From the NCBI GenBank assembly GCA_030789695.1, contig CM061138.1, positions 20,408,214 through 20,472,213 on the forward strand: a DNA stretch of 64,000 nt. Reading direction: 5' to 3'. The stretch comes from Scilla litardierei (taxonomy: Eukaryota > Streptophyta > Magnoliopsida > Asparagales > Asparagaceae). Position 1 is the stretch's first letter. Each line of letters opens with the position of its first letter. The translations under genes were made by a program, and so were the position numbers. Of the stretch, positions 36,496 to 46,596 are shown in pieces. The notes under the pieces are model-generated. The model ran no database searches. It saw only the letters and a list, made by a program, of their open reading frames with translations, and was not told the origin of the DNA.

Positions 36496-38847
36496 CTAAC
36501 CCTTCGGAAACCAAGTCCAAGAGGAACTTGACTTTCCAACATAATCATCATTCAAAATAACATCATTAATATATGATTGCACATAAACATTCATATCATG
36601 ATTGCTAGTGTTCTTGGGACCCCAAATAGTGTAAATTTTGGGAATCCTCTTCCTAGTGGTTGCATGCACAAAAGGTTGATTTCTATGTGGTGCATGTGGC
36701 CTAGGAGCATGAGATCTAGCAATAGCATTATGATGAGCATTAGATCCATGATGTGGTGTAGCATACATACGTGGATAAGCATGAGGTGTGTATGCATGAG
36801 GATGATTATGAGAGAAGGCATTCACATGTGGATTAGATGTGTGAACAAAAGCATTAGGATGTGCATGAGCATGATTACGTGCATGTGGGTGTCTCATATG
36901 AGTGTTTGCACGTGCTCGTGGGTGCGGAGCATAAAAATCATTATAAGCATGCACCGGTGGAGTAGGATGTGTGTTCCTACGTGGCATAGCATGTGAGTAC
37001 AAAAATGCATGACCCCTCTTTGGAGGTCTACCCAAAGTGGGTTTCTTTCCAATCGGGGGTGTGTACGAAGTGGAAGCAATATTGGTAGGAGAACTACCAA
37101 TGGGGTGTTTGCTCCCACTCGTCGAGGCATCGGATGTCGGCCTAACAAAGGTGGTATGCGATTTGGACGAGTCTCCCATCTTATACCCCAAGCCAATGTG
37201 GTGTTTGGCCGGAAGTAAGTCATTTAGGATATTATCCAAATGGCCCTTACCTTTATTGAAATCATTGATACGGCCTAACGTGCACTCATACTTCTCTTTG
37301 AGAGAATGCAAAGAAGCATCCAAAGTGGATACTTGCCATGTGAGTGCATAAACACGTGATTTGAGATTCTTATTCTCAATACTCAAAGTTGAGTTTTGAG
37401 ACGTCAAATCCGCTATCACATGTTCATCCGAATCCTCAACAAGAACATGCTCAAGTTGAGATTTGAGGGTCTTCACCTCATTTCTCAACAAGCCATTATG
37501 AGTAAGCAAACTTGCTTTCTCATTGGCGAGTGTCTCAACAATGGTGTCATTGTTGGTGATGGTAGACTTAGGAGAGGTTTGGAGGCTAACAAGTTCATCT
37601 TTGGTCTTATTATAACTATCTACTAATTTAGTAAATTTAGACCAAATTTATTGGGTTGCTAACCTCATTTCATCAATAGTAGGTTCTCCGCTTTCATCCT
37701 CGCTACCATTCTCGCTTTCATCCTCGCTATCATCGAATGAGGACTTTCGATCTTTTGCCTCATTAGCCATGAAGCAAAGTTTTGCTTTCTCCACATGTCC
37801 AACATCCGACTCTCCACTTGAGGAATCCTCCTCGGAGTCAGTGAATGTGCCAACAAGTCCTTTCTTGTACTTTCTCGACTTGTCGTACTTCGATGCTTTT
37901 CCCTTCTCATTGTGTTTGTAGAGAGGATAATCCGGTTTGATGTGTCCTGGCTTGCTGCATTTATAACACACGGGAGTAGAAGCATTAGTCGAACTAACTT
38001 TAGATTTATTCAAAGATATACCTTCTCGGAGGAATCGATCGAACTTCCTTGCCATACGGGCAATGGATTCCACGTCCAATTCGTCTTCCGATTCTTCATC
38101 ATCGGTAGATGGAGCGGCCTTGAAGGCAATCGCCTTTTTCTTTGGCTCATCTTGCTTCAAGTATGCTTTCATCTTTTCCTTCATTCGGATCTTACTATCC
38201 TTGCGTACCTCGTAAGACAACAAGGTACCCATTAGTTGTATGACGGTATATTTATTCATGTCGTTACCTTCCTCAATGGCGAAGGTACGCTTTTCCCAAT
38301 ATGATGGAAGACCGTCGATAATCTTCGCGACTTTCTCCTTTTGGGTATAGACCTTCCCAAGAGCTTCCAAGTCGTTTGATATATCCACGAAGCGAGCGTA
38401 ATATTCCTTCATGGTTTCGCCCTGCTCCATATGAAACAACTCAAATTCTTTATTAGCAACGACGAGTTTAGAATCTTTTACCGTACTCGATCCTTCGTGC
38501 AATATGAGGAGTTGGTTCCATATTTGATATGCACTTTTACATGTGCATATCTTGTTGAAGTCCTCGGGCTCCAACGCAAAATTCAAGGCATTCATTACCT
38601 TGGCATTGGCTACTTCCGTGGCGACCTCCGCGTGAGTCCACTTCGCGAAATCTTCTTCGGAAGGCTCGACATACTCCGTTATGGTGGCTCTCCATAGTGA
38701 AGCGCTCCGGAGGAAAATTTGCATCCGGCATTTCCAGTACCCATAGTTGGTACCGTTGAAGTGTGGAGGCCTGACTGAGGATAGTCCTTCCATAACTGAA
38801 GAAGCTCCATCGCGGTTCTTGAAGACGTTGTAGTCGTTGTTCGTCAT
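36496..38847 (-). CDS. Sirevirus gag polyprotein, interrupted by one in-frame TAA
   Basis: ATG at 38847 (MTNNDYNVFKN). The N-terminal half has the copia gag UBN2-type region: PPHFNGTNYGYWKCRM, LILHEGSSTVKDSK, YYARFVDISNDLEALGK and KIIDGLPSYWEKR. A zinc-knuckle follows, CYKCSKPGHIKPDYP, in which the last cysteine of C-x2-C-x4-H-x4-C is tyrosine. Acidic Ser-rich sequence then leads to a TAA at 37648-37650. The same frame stays open to 36496 with a coiled-coil-like stretch (QLEHVLVEDSDEH onward) and a His/Pro/Ala-rich region (36600-36960) of NAHAH-type repeats. Total length is 783 residues if the TAA is ignored. Gag packages the element RNA. The element lacks pol altogether. Confidence 0.85.
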
Positions 38848-38882
38848 AGCTTTGAACTTTGGCTATGTGTAGATTTGAACTT

Positions 38883-38895
38883 GGCTCTGATACCA
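38883..38895 (-). other. Primer-binding site of the Sirevirus
   Basis: TGGTATCAGAGCC on the minus strand, two bases after the end of the 5' LTR; complementary to the 3' end of initiator tRNA-Met, the standard primer in plant copia elements. Confidence 0.9.
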
Positions 38896-38897
38896 AT

Positions 38898-40500
38898 TGT
38901 AGTGCCCTATGAAGCCACTGCACATGTACTAGAGGGGGGGTGAATAGTACTTTTAAATAATAAGGAGTGTTATTCCTAATTATCGTGCAATTAACAAACA
39001 ACAATGCGGAATAACTACAATCAAGAAATAATGCAAACGCAAACACAATGGTTTAATGGGTTCGGATCCACCCAAGTCTTCCCGAATTGTTCCCGGTGAT
39101 CCTACGTCCCAACCACCCGGATCCTTTCCGGATACTTGAGTTAGAAAACCTCTAACCCAAGATTTCCAATATGAACACTTGCGAAAACCTCACAAGTGCA
39201 ATCGACCTACAATCGATGACTGTGACTCCCACAACCCGGGATCACGCAAAACCTCTCACAACCGAGAGTATACAATTCAAATATAACTGAAATGAAATGC
39301 TTACCAACAAAATACATATGCCTTGAGATTTCTTACCAAATTAGGGCAAAGAGGATTTTGATGGATGAAGAGTCACCAAACCCTAGCTTCAAGAAGATGA
39401 CCAGCAATGGAAGCCTAGGGATGAGATGGATGACCTAGAAACAAGCCTTGGCTTGGAAGGCTCACAACCAATGAATCTCTCTTGAGGAATGAGAGTGAGG
39501 GAGAGATTCTTGAGAATGGGAGAGCTTGAAGATGAGAGTTGAAAGCTTCTCTTTTAATCAATAGAACTCTGGAAATAGCATCCTTGTATCCTATGAAATA
39601 ACCCCTCCAGGTATTTAAAGGATCAAGGGAAAAGAGAGAGAGAAACGTCACTTTCAAATCTCCAATGGCTCTAATCTGAAGCAGACTAGTCGGTCTAAGA
39701 AGTATCACTGACCGACTAGTTCATCAACTAGTCGGTCGGTGAGTGTTCTTTGACCGACTAAGAGTGAAATGCACGAAGCTGAATACAAGTTACACTAGTC
39801 GGTCTAAGAACAAATGCTGACCGACTAGTTTCACAACTAGTCGGTCGATGAATGTTCTTGGACCGACTAACTGTAAACAGTAACTCAGGCTGTACAGAGG
39901 CAAGCTCAACTAGTCGGTCTGAGAAGGATTCCTAACCGACTAGATCGTCATCTAGTCGGTCGGTGAACCTTCTTTGACTGACTAATTGATCGACATGGCT
40001 GAGCTGAAATGAGTTAAGACATCTAGTCGGTTCATGAAGAGTTGCCGACCGACTAGATCGTCATCTAGTCGGTTGGTGACTCTACTAGAACAAACTAAGA
40101 TGCACTAGAAGCCGAGGGAAGAAGCGATAGGCTTCGGGAAAGTTTCTAATGGCTTCTAAGATAATCCTATCTCTAAGATATGAGTGATATGAAGATAGAC
40201 AAGTAAGAATTACGCAAGGCTTAACATTCTATAAATCGAAGCTAAAAGACTATGAATAAAACCTTAAGGAACGGTCTTCGAAAGCTTCGATCAAATCTTC
40301 ATGACTTCCAAAAAGGTCCAAAAGCTTCAACGAAGCTTTAGGCATTGAATACGGGCTTTGAGAAGTCTTAAGATGTCGCTTTGAGTGTTCTCGGGAATTT
40401 GGCGACGATCTCCATAACTGCACTCACAAAATGTTAGTTCATGATATATTTATGTTTGCTCATCATCCAAAACCAAATCCGGGGAGTCCAATACTCAACA
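38898..40500 (-). repeat. 5' LTR of the Sirevirus (1,603 bp)
   Basis: On the coding (minus) strand it starts TGTTGAGTATTGG and ends CACTACA, next to the primer site. It contains the palindrome cluster at 39684-40101 and, downstream of it on the minus strand, a CTTTAAATACC TATA-like box near 39615. The open frame 39046-38537 is LTR read into non-gag frame and is not a gene. Confidence 0.9.
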
Positions 40501-40505
40501 AGCCC

Positions 40506-41300
40506 TTCCACTTGTTAGAAACAAATTCCAAAAATCCATCAGCCTTCAACCACATTGCTTGAAACCTGAATACTTTATTCCTTTGAAAGACCTGCTCCCG
40601 ACCTTTACATCTAAACAAATGGGACAATGATCCGACAAGATTCGGGGTAAATGAAATAGAGACGCTTCCGGGAAGCTCTCACACTATAACCCATTGACAA
40701 GAGCCCTATCCAGTCTTTCATATACTCTGGCCACTCCCTGTCTATTATTACACCAAGTATATGGCATCCCATAAAAACCCATATCAATGAGCCCACAGTT
40801 GGAGACCATCCTATTGAATCTGCCCATTCTGTTATCCGAAGGAGACGAACCCCCGAGTTTCTCCCCCCATTAAGATAGTCATTGAAATCCCCCAAAACAA
40901 CCCACGGTATCTCAACTTCTCCCTCGATATCTTCCAACTGATCAAAAAGATTACTTCTCAACACTCTCGACGGATTAGCATACACCACCGACAATAGAAC
41001 ATCCCTACCCCCACCACAATGAATCACGCCATGAATAACCTGTGTCGAAGATAACACCACTTCCACATCCACCTCCTGTTTGTTCCAAAGCATCCAAATA
41101 CCCCCAGAAAAACCCATCGGATCAACCACGAAGTGGCTATCAAAATTCAGCTTCCTAATCACCTTGAGCGCCCGATCCCCTGCAATCCTAGGCTCCGCAA
41201 TAATCAGAACCACCGGCCTATATCTACCAATCAACTCCCGCATCTCGCTGACGAACAGCTTCTTTCCCGCTCCTCTGCAATTCCAAAATAGAAAATCCAT
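40506..41300 (-). pseudogene. LINE ORF2, part 1: apurinic/apyrimidinic endonuclease domain
   Basis: The ATG at 41300 gives MDFLFWNCRGAG, the usual start of the plant L1 endonuclease. IAEPRI, GGIWMLWNK, VVYANPS and PWVVLGDFND follow. The frame then breaks at a C6 run (G6 on the coding strand, 40863-40868). The expected NRMGRFNRMVSNCGL-to-ILSDHCP region continues in another frame, with an in-frame TAG at 40684-40686 and a second shift near 40617. The endonuclease nicks target DNA to prime insertion. The domain stops at the Sirevirus insertion, duplicated base block AGCCC at 40501-40505. Confidence 0.85.
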
Positions 41301-41313
41301 ATACACCAACTAA

Positions 41314-43104
41314 TTAGGAGGAAGAGACGAGATGACACGGCACCTCCAACATAACCTTTTCATGCACCGTAATAATCTCCGCCTCATCCTCCATCCGCAT
41401 CACACCAGGTACATCTGCCATGACACCGTCATCCCCAATGTCAGGTGGATGTCTCTTCATTCCTTCGCCATTTAAATCATCCTCCTCCATACCTCCTTTT
41501 CTGGTATTTGAAATATCCCCCAAAGGTTCTCTACTCCCCCCGCGATTCTTCAACAGAGCCAATGAAGGAGACTCCCCTCGAGTACCCCTCAGTTTAAACT
41601 GACCCGCCAGCCCAACCCGATTAAGGCCCAACATACAACCATCAGCTGAATTCGAAACTTTGGCCCCCGTATGACCCCCTTTCATAACGCCCTTCAAAAC
41701 TAACGGCCTCTTAATGAACGGCCCACCAGACGAAGGGGAGGCCACAGAGTTGAAATTATCCGCAACATTAAAACCCGACCCAACCACGTCACACGGCCCA
41801 GACCCGCTACTCGGCCCAACACCACCATTCGGCCCAGACCCTCCTCCTCATCTCCCCGCCTCCTCCTCCTCAAGCACTTCAAACCTCGACCCTCTCATCT
41901 TGCCATCAGCTGATCTATCCCCATTTTTCGCCAAAGCCTGTGGAAGTACCCTCGATCTTCTGAAGCGCCTATCATTAGGAACCAACCACGGACCGAACGC
42001 CTCCGAAGGACCATCTTCAACCCTAACATCTCCCTCTTTCGGCTCCATCCCCGGATTCAACGAAACTGAATTCATCGTCTCCGTACCCTCAGCTGCTTTA
42101 AATATACAGGGCTCTTTGTGTCCCAATCTACCACATGAAAAACAAACCATATCAAGCCCTTCATATTGCACTTTCAGCCATCTCCCTTCAAAAAAGATCT
42201 GTGATTTCAAGGGTTTGTTCAAATCAACCTCTACACAAACTCTCGCAAACCTTGCTTTCTTAAGCAGACGAGTATGGAGATCGAACTTCAGCGCCTTCCC
42301 CACACAATTTCCCAACACTTTCATCACTCTGTCATCATAATATTCCGCAGGGAGAAAAGGGAATCCTACCCAGACCGCCGTAGTTCCTATCTCCGCACTC
42401 GATGGCCTGAAATCCGGCAACCAACGACGCACAGTCAGATAATGTCCGAAGATCAGCCACGGACCCTCCTCCATCACATATACCAAATCCTCTTGGCTTT
42501 AACTAACAGCACCGCAAGAATGCGGTGCTTGAGATGAAATTTTGCCATAATTGAATAATAACAAGTGGGAAGAGACGGTGAAAAGACAGAAAAATTTGTG
42601 TTTTTACTATAAGTAGCAAAAAAACCATCGCTGCACCGCATTGTTGCGGTTCATTTAGTTCACATCATCCTCTTCACAAAGAAATTTAACCAACACAAAT
42701 CCCTCCCCCAAATCGATGAATTCCAACTCTCCTTTGGGTTTCCAAATAGACCTGGCCTTTGATTCAAGCATCTCCATCGAAAGATTCCGACCCAGGAGTT
42801 TCACAATAATCGCTCTCGAATACCTCTGTCGGAGAAGCTCCTTGAACTCCGGCGATAGAGAAACCGAATCCCAATCTCCAACCCTTTCAACCGTAATGTT
42901 CTTCGCTTGCTCAAGAACCTCATCATCATCCATCCCCAGCACATCCTCGTCGATCCCATTGCAAACCTCTTTAAAGGATCGTTTCCCCGAAGAACCCTCC
43001 CCGAGCATCCTCGATTTCATCTTCTTGGTACTTCGCCGCAGATCCTCTCCATCAGCATCTACCTTATACCCCTCCTCAGCCTCCGGATGAACGTCGCCGC
43101 CCAT
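41314..43104 (-). pseudogene. LINE ORF1: DUF4283 plus CCHC zinc-knuckle nucleic-acid-binding protein
   Basis: The frame begins at ATG 43104 (MGGDVHPEAEEG) and carries a DUF4283-type region ending in EEGPWLIFGHYLTVRRWLP. Next come FDLHTRLLKKARFARVCVEVDL and a zinc knuckle, CFSCGRLGHKEPC (C-x2-C-x4-H-x4-C, residues intact). The C-terminus is low-complexity. Two events break it: a 172-bp MITE plus its 8-bp duplication at 42487-42674 (180 bp, frame-preserving but bringing stops), and one in-frame TGA at 41848-41850. Such ORF1 proteins bind the LINE RNA. Only 13 bases separate its TAA from the ORF2 ATG. Confidence 0.85.
42495..42666. mobile_element. 172-bp hAT-like MITE inside LINE ORF1
   Basis: It is flanked on both sides by ATCCTCTT (42487-42494 and 42667-42674), an 8-bp duplication as made by hAT elements. 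Its ends form imperfect ~21-bp inverted repeats sharing TTAGTT and GCGGT cores (GTTAGTT on the minus strand). Near each end is a small hairpin, ACCGCA..TGCGGT (about 42511-42527 and 42634-42650). Removing it with one duplication joins the flanking ORF1 frame as EEDLVYVMEEGPW, which confirms the insertion exactly. Confidence 0.9.
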
Positions 43105-43246
43105 TGCGGCCGCCCCGGATCCAGAACCCTAGCCAAAGAGAAAGGCGATTTCGAGCTCTACAGGCGTACGATAGTTACAGCTATCCTACGCTTTTTTCCT
43201 CCTAGAAGATTATAACCAGCAAAATTAATCTATCGATGGAAAGATT

Positions 43247-43689
43247 CAACTCCGTTAGTCTAACTATGAAAGAACATGCCAATCCATTTGAGCCGAGCTT
43301 AGTTGGCATTTAACCAGCCCTTTGATTGACCCGTTTGCACTTTGCAACCCTGGAATACTTTTTGGCAAATTTGAATCGTATATCAAAATGCTTAAAATGC
43401 TTAATGCACACAAAAGCAATAAGATAAGAGATCACCCAGATACATCTCCAAATTACATCTTATGCCATCGATTCCAGAACACAAATTGACGGATCAACAA
43501 AGATTCACGCTCTAAAAATTTTAAAATCTAAAGCGGCCAAAAAGGACGCGCAGGCCAGGCAGAGTGAGACGAACCCCATCCGTCCGACGAACCCAGGGAA
43601 AGATCCAGCGGCCATGGTAAGCCGGATCCAATCAAGGGGGCACCTTCTATAAACAAACCGAGGTACAAGTAGACCATGATCGCCGTTTT
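43247..43689. other. Probable promoter region of the GTE gene
   Basis: This lies between the LINE's right target duplication and the candidate leader exon. The LINE 5' end is head-to-head with the GTE gene, about 460 bases away. No clear TATA box; no other feature seen. Confidence 0.4.
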
Positions 43690-43768
43690 CGAGCGTCTCT
43701 CCGTGGGGGCTTTTAGCTCTCGTTCCTCTCTCGTCGCTCCCAGGGGCCCCGCGAAAGAGAAGAAAGCG
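43690..43768 (+). other. Candidate 5' UTR exon of the GTE gene
   Basis: A pyrimidine-rich leader-like stretch ends in GAAAGCG followed by the strong donor GTAAGC at 43769. The matching acceptor would be TTTTTTCTTCAG at 44859-44870, giving a 1.1-kb intron in the 5' UTR, common in plant genes. The transcription start was not identified. Confidence 0.4.
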
Positions 43769-44906
43769 GTAAGCAAATTAGTACGTCCCCCACTTTAGTC
43801 TTCCTTTTAATTTCTAGGGTTTTGCTGGGAGGTCCAGGGTTTATTATTCGTCAGGTATTTGGAAGCTGCTTCTTCTTTGTTTTTCTTTTCTTTTTTTGGG
43901 AGAATATGTATTTCGTTGCCGAAAGTTTTCTGCGGTTCGGCGATCCAGGGATGTGCTTGAGTTGGTACTGGCGGAGCTGGGGTTTGATCGCTGAAGCATT
44001 GCGGCTGCTGTTACTGTTGGTGTCAGTGGCGGCGATGGGTTCAGTGTTGGGAGAGGATTAGGGTTTGCTTGGATTGATTGAGGGCCAGTACTTGCATTGT
44101 GCAATTGGGATTTGTAGTTGCTGGGATTACGGGAGGGTTAGTGGGTGATATGAATTTGGAGCGAGGTTAGGGGTTTGCTGTTTGTTTTTGGGCGCAAAAA
44201 GTTGAAATCTTGATGGTTGGATTTGTGTCGGTCAGATTGTAATGTTGATTTAATGTAAAAAGACACAGAGTGTTCATTGGGGTTTATTTATATAGAAAGA
44301 GTTAGAAAGGAACACAGGTTATTCATTTTATTTTATTTTAAAAAAACATAGATTATAATAATTTTGATGCTGATATTTCAATTTACACCGCTACTTGGAG
44401 TAACGAACACTTGAGAAACCTGTTAGTTTGGAGAATTGTGGGATTACAATGGGGAGCACAGTTTAAGTTAGAATATAATGACAAATCAGCAAATATTGTA
44501 TGATCTACAATGATCTAACCATGAACAGATAAATCATCGCTATTTTATAAAATCAGTAACAGCAGTTTTGGATATAGTACATGCCATTTAAGGTAAATGA
44601 TAGTAATATTGCGAGAAGAAACATAATGCTATTTGGTAATTTGATTAGCTAAGAAGGGAAATGACAAATAGATTAGCAGTCACTCCTGCTGGCATAAAAT
44701 TGATGAATCATCACAAAATTTTGTTGATGGAAATTTCTTTCTAATCTTTGGTGATATCACTACCCAAATCCAAAGCACTAATAGAGCATCAGGGGACAAA
44801 AAAGAAGAAAATCCTTTTTTGTTGTAAATATTGAATTTGGCATGATAGAAATGATATATTTTTTCTTCAGATTTTTCAGGCGAGTAACCGAATTAGTGAC
44901 CAACTA

Positions 44907-44936
44907 ATGAACAGTAGCTTCATGGCTTACTTGTAG
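44907..44936 (+). other. Upstream ORF in the GTE leader (9 codons)
   Basis: ATG AAC AGT AGC TTC ATG GCT TAC TTG TAG lies 20 bases before the main ATG in the leader exon starting at 44871. If that exon is correct, it could lower translation of the main frame. Confidence 0.5.
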
Positions 44937-44956
44937 AGGCTTCGGATTCTGACCAT

Positions 44957-46596
44957 ATGACACAAACAGTAATCATAGAGTGCTCAATTGGGAAGAAGTT
45001 GAGAAATCATAGAGATTACTCATCGGCAATGAAGGGGAAAACACAGAAATTCTCCAAAGGATACTCTTCTGGATTCGTTCCGGATTATAGACACGCAATT
45101 GAAACAGTGGGAGAGACGGAAGGGTTTGGCAGCTCATGCGGTGCTGACTCCGAGGATTCCTGTACCCCAAAGAGGAAGTGCATTAGCTTAAATGTTGATC
45201 AAAGCAACACTTTCAATGTCCCTGTTCAAATTATTTCTGCCACAAAGATGTCTGGTACAGAAAGGAAGGACTTGGAAATGAGACTAATAGGAGAGCTTCA
45301 GAAGGTTCGGATGCTGCAGAAGAAAATACTCTCTAAAATTCCTGCAGTTACTGCTGATGTTGCCCACTCAACATCCACTGACGGGCATGCCAAGAAACAA
45401 GGTATGTTGCAGCGGAACTCGGGTAGGTTTGAGCCTACAAAACAGGTCCCACCACCGCCTCCTCATCATGGCAAGCAACTTACTGTGTTATTGAAACAAT
45501 GTGAGAATCTTATTAGAAACCTGATGCTACACAAGTACAGTTGGGTCTTCAACACACCTGTTGATGTAGTGAAGCTGAAAATTCCCGATTACTTCAACAT
45601 TATCAAGCAACCCATGGATCTTGGAACTGTTAAGAAGAAGTTAACATCTGGTTCTTATTCCAGTCCATTGGCTTTTGCCTCAGACGTAAGGCTTACTTTC
45701 ACCAATGCCATGACTTATAATCCTCCTACTAATGATGTACATATTATGGCGGATGTCCTGAAGAAGATATTCGAAAAGAGATGGAAGCCAATAGGAGAGA
45801 AGCTGGCCGCAGCTGAAGCAGCCGTAAAAAGAGAGGAAGAGGCTGCCAAAAGGGTGAAAGAAGCTATCAAGACAGAACCATTATCACTGCCACAGAAGAG
45901 AAAAACTCCTCCAATGGAGCATGTTGTTTCTATGCCAAAGAATGTAAAGTCAATGATGTCGTTAGATGAGAAACATGAACTTGGAAACTGGTTACAATCG
46001 TTGTCAGATGATCTGCCTGATCACATAATTGATTTTTTGAGGCAGCAAAATCATAATGCAAACTCCAATGAGGATGATGACGAGATAGAGATCGATATTG
46101 TTAGTTTCAATGATGATACCCTGTTTGAGCTGCGAAAGCTTTTGGTTGACTATTTTGGCTCAAAACGGTTGGTTCCACAGGCGAAAGTAGAGCCTTGCGA
46201 AATGGAGGTAGCTGTTATTGTTCAAGTAATGTTCGAATGCATTGGCATGCCAAAACATGTCTGTTATCACATGTATTTCATTCTGTTGTGCAGATTTTGG
46301 TTGAGTCTGGAGTTAGTAATTCATCAATACATCCATGTAGAGGTTGCTTTCTGATTTTGAATAGAACTTGTTTCATTAGGTTTTGTTTCACTGTAGCTGC
46401 AACTTCATTTCTTTCTTATTTTGTGTTATCTTGTGTCCAGTCAATGAGCCTGCTGATGAGGATGTTGATATTGTTGGGGATGATCCGCCAGTTACGATCT
46501 GTCCTCCTGTAGAGATAGCAAAAGATACAGCACCCAAAAGTAGCAAGTGCAGCAGCTCAAGCAGTTCCAGTAGTGATTCTGGTTCTTCTTCCAGTG
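44957..46596 (+). CDS. GTE-type (BET) bromodomain-NET protein, first three coding exons (3' part not seen)
   Basis: Coding exons 44957-46207, 46294-46342 and 46441-46596 keep phase and give 485 residues before an open donor at 46597. An N-terminal VPDYRHAIETVGETEGFGSS motif is typical of the GTE8/GTE10 group. The bromodomain is at about residues 175-283, with WVFNTPVDVVKL and MTYNPP, whose Asn is the acetyl-lysine contact. An acidic/basic linker and a NET domain (about 333-402, LGNWLQSLSDDLPDHIIDFL, then EIEIDIVSFNDDTLFELRKLL) follow. Exons 2-3 give EPADEDVDIVGDDPP and a poly-Ser run. Such proteins read acetylated histones in the nucleus. The family's Lys/Glu-rich coiled-coil C-terminus does not appear in the remaining 17 kb, so either the next intron is longer than the window or the gene is broken. 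Confidence 0.85.

Larger units (their letters stand above)
33616..40500 (-). mobile_element. Gag-only Sirevirus (Ty1-copia) inserted in LINE ORF2, with both LTRs
   Basis: AGCCC flanks it on both sides (33611-33615, 40501-40505), a 5-bp TSD. It has two LTRs of 1,603-1,604 bp, a tRNA-Met primer site, a polypurine tract and one gag-type frame. The internal region is only 3.68 kb; protease, integrase, RT and RNase H are absent, so it would depend on enzymes from a partner. Features that point to the Sirevirus lineage are the palindrome-rich LTR, repeated CTCCCCCT polypurine copies and an extended gag. The LTRs differ at roughly 25-30 positions by eye (about 98% identity), indicating a fairly recent insertion. 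Confidence 0.9.
30252..43229 (-). mobile_element. Full-length L1-type LINE with nested insertions
   Basis: Both flanks carry the same 17 bases, CTATCGATGGAAAGATT, at 30235-30251 and 43230-43246: a target-site duplication of the length L1 elements make. On the minus strand the order is short 5' UTR (from 43229), ORF1 (43104-41314), ORF2 (41300-30298), 3' UTR and an A-rich end (T run at about 30250-30257). Subtracting the MITE plus its 8-bp TSD copy (180 bp) and the Sirevirus plus its 5-bp TSD copy (6,890 bp) leaves about 5.9 kb, the usual size of a complete plant L1. Stops and frameshifts in both ORFs make it inactive now. Confidence 0.9.

Noticed and set aside
36577..36996. Met/Ile/Cys-rich 139-residue plus-strand frame
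   Set aside because: It is the antisense shadow of the His-rich part of gag.
41714..42340. Pro/Ser-rich 208-residue plus-strand frame
   Set aside because: Antisense shadow of LINE ORF1.
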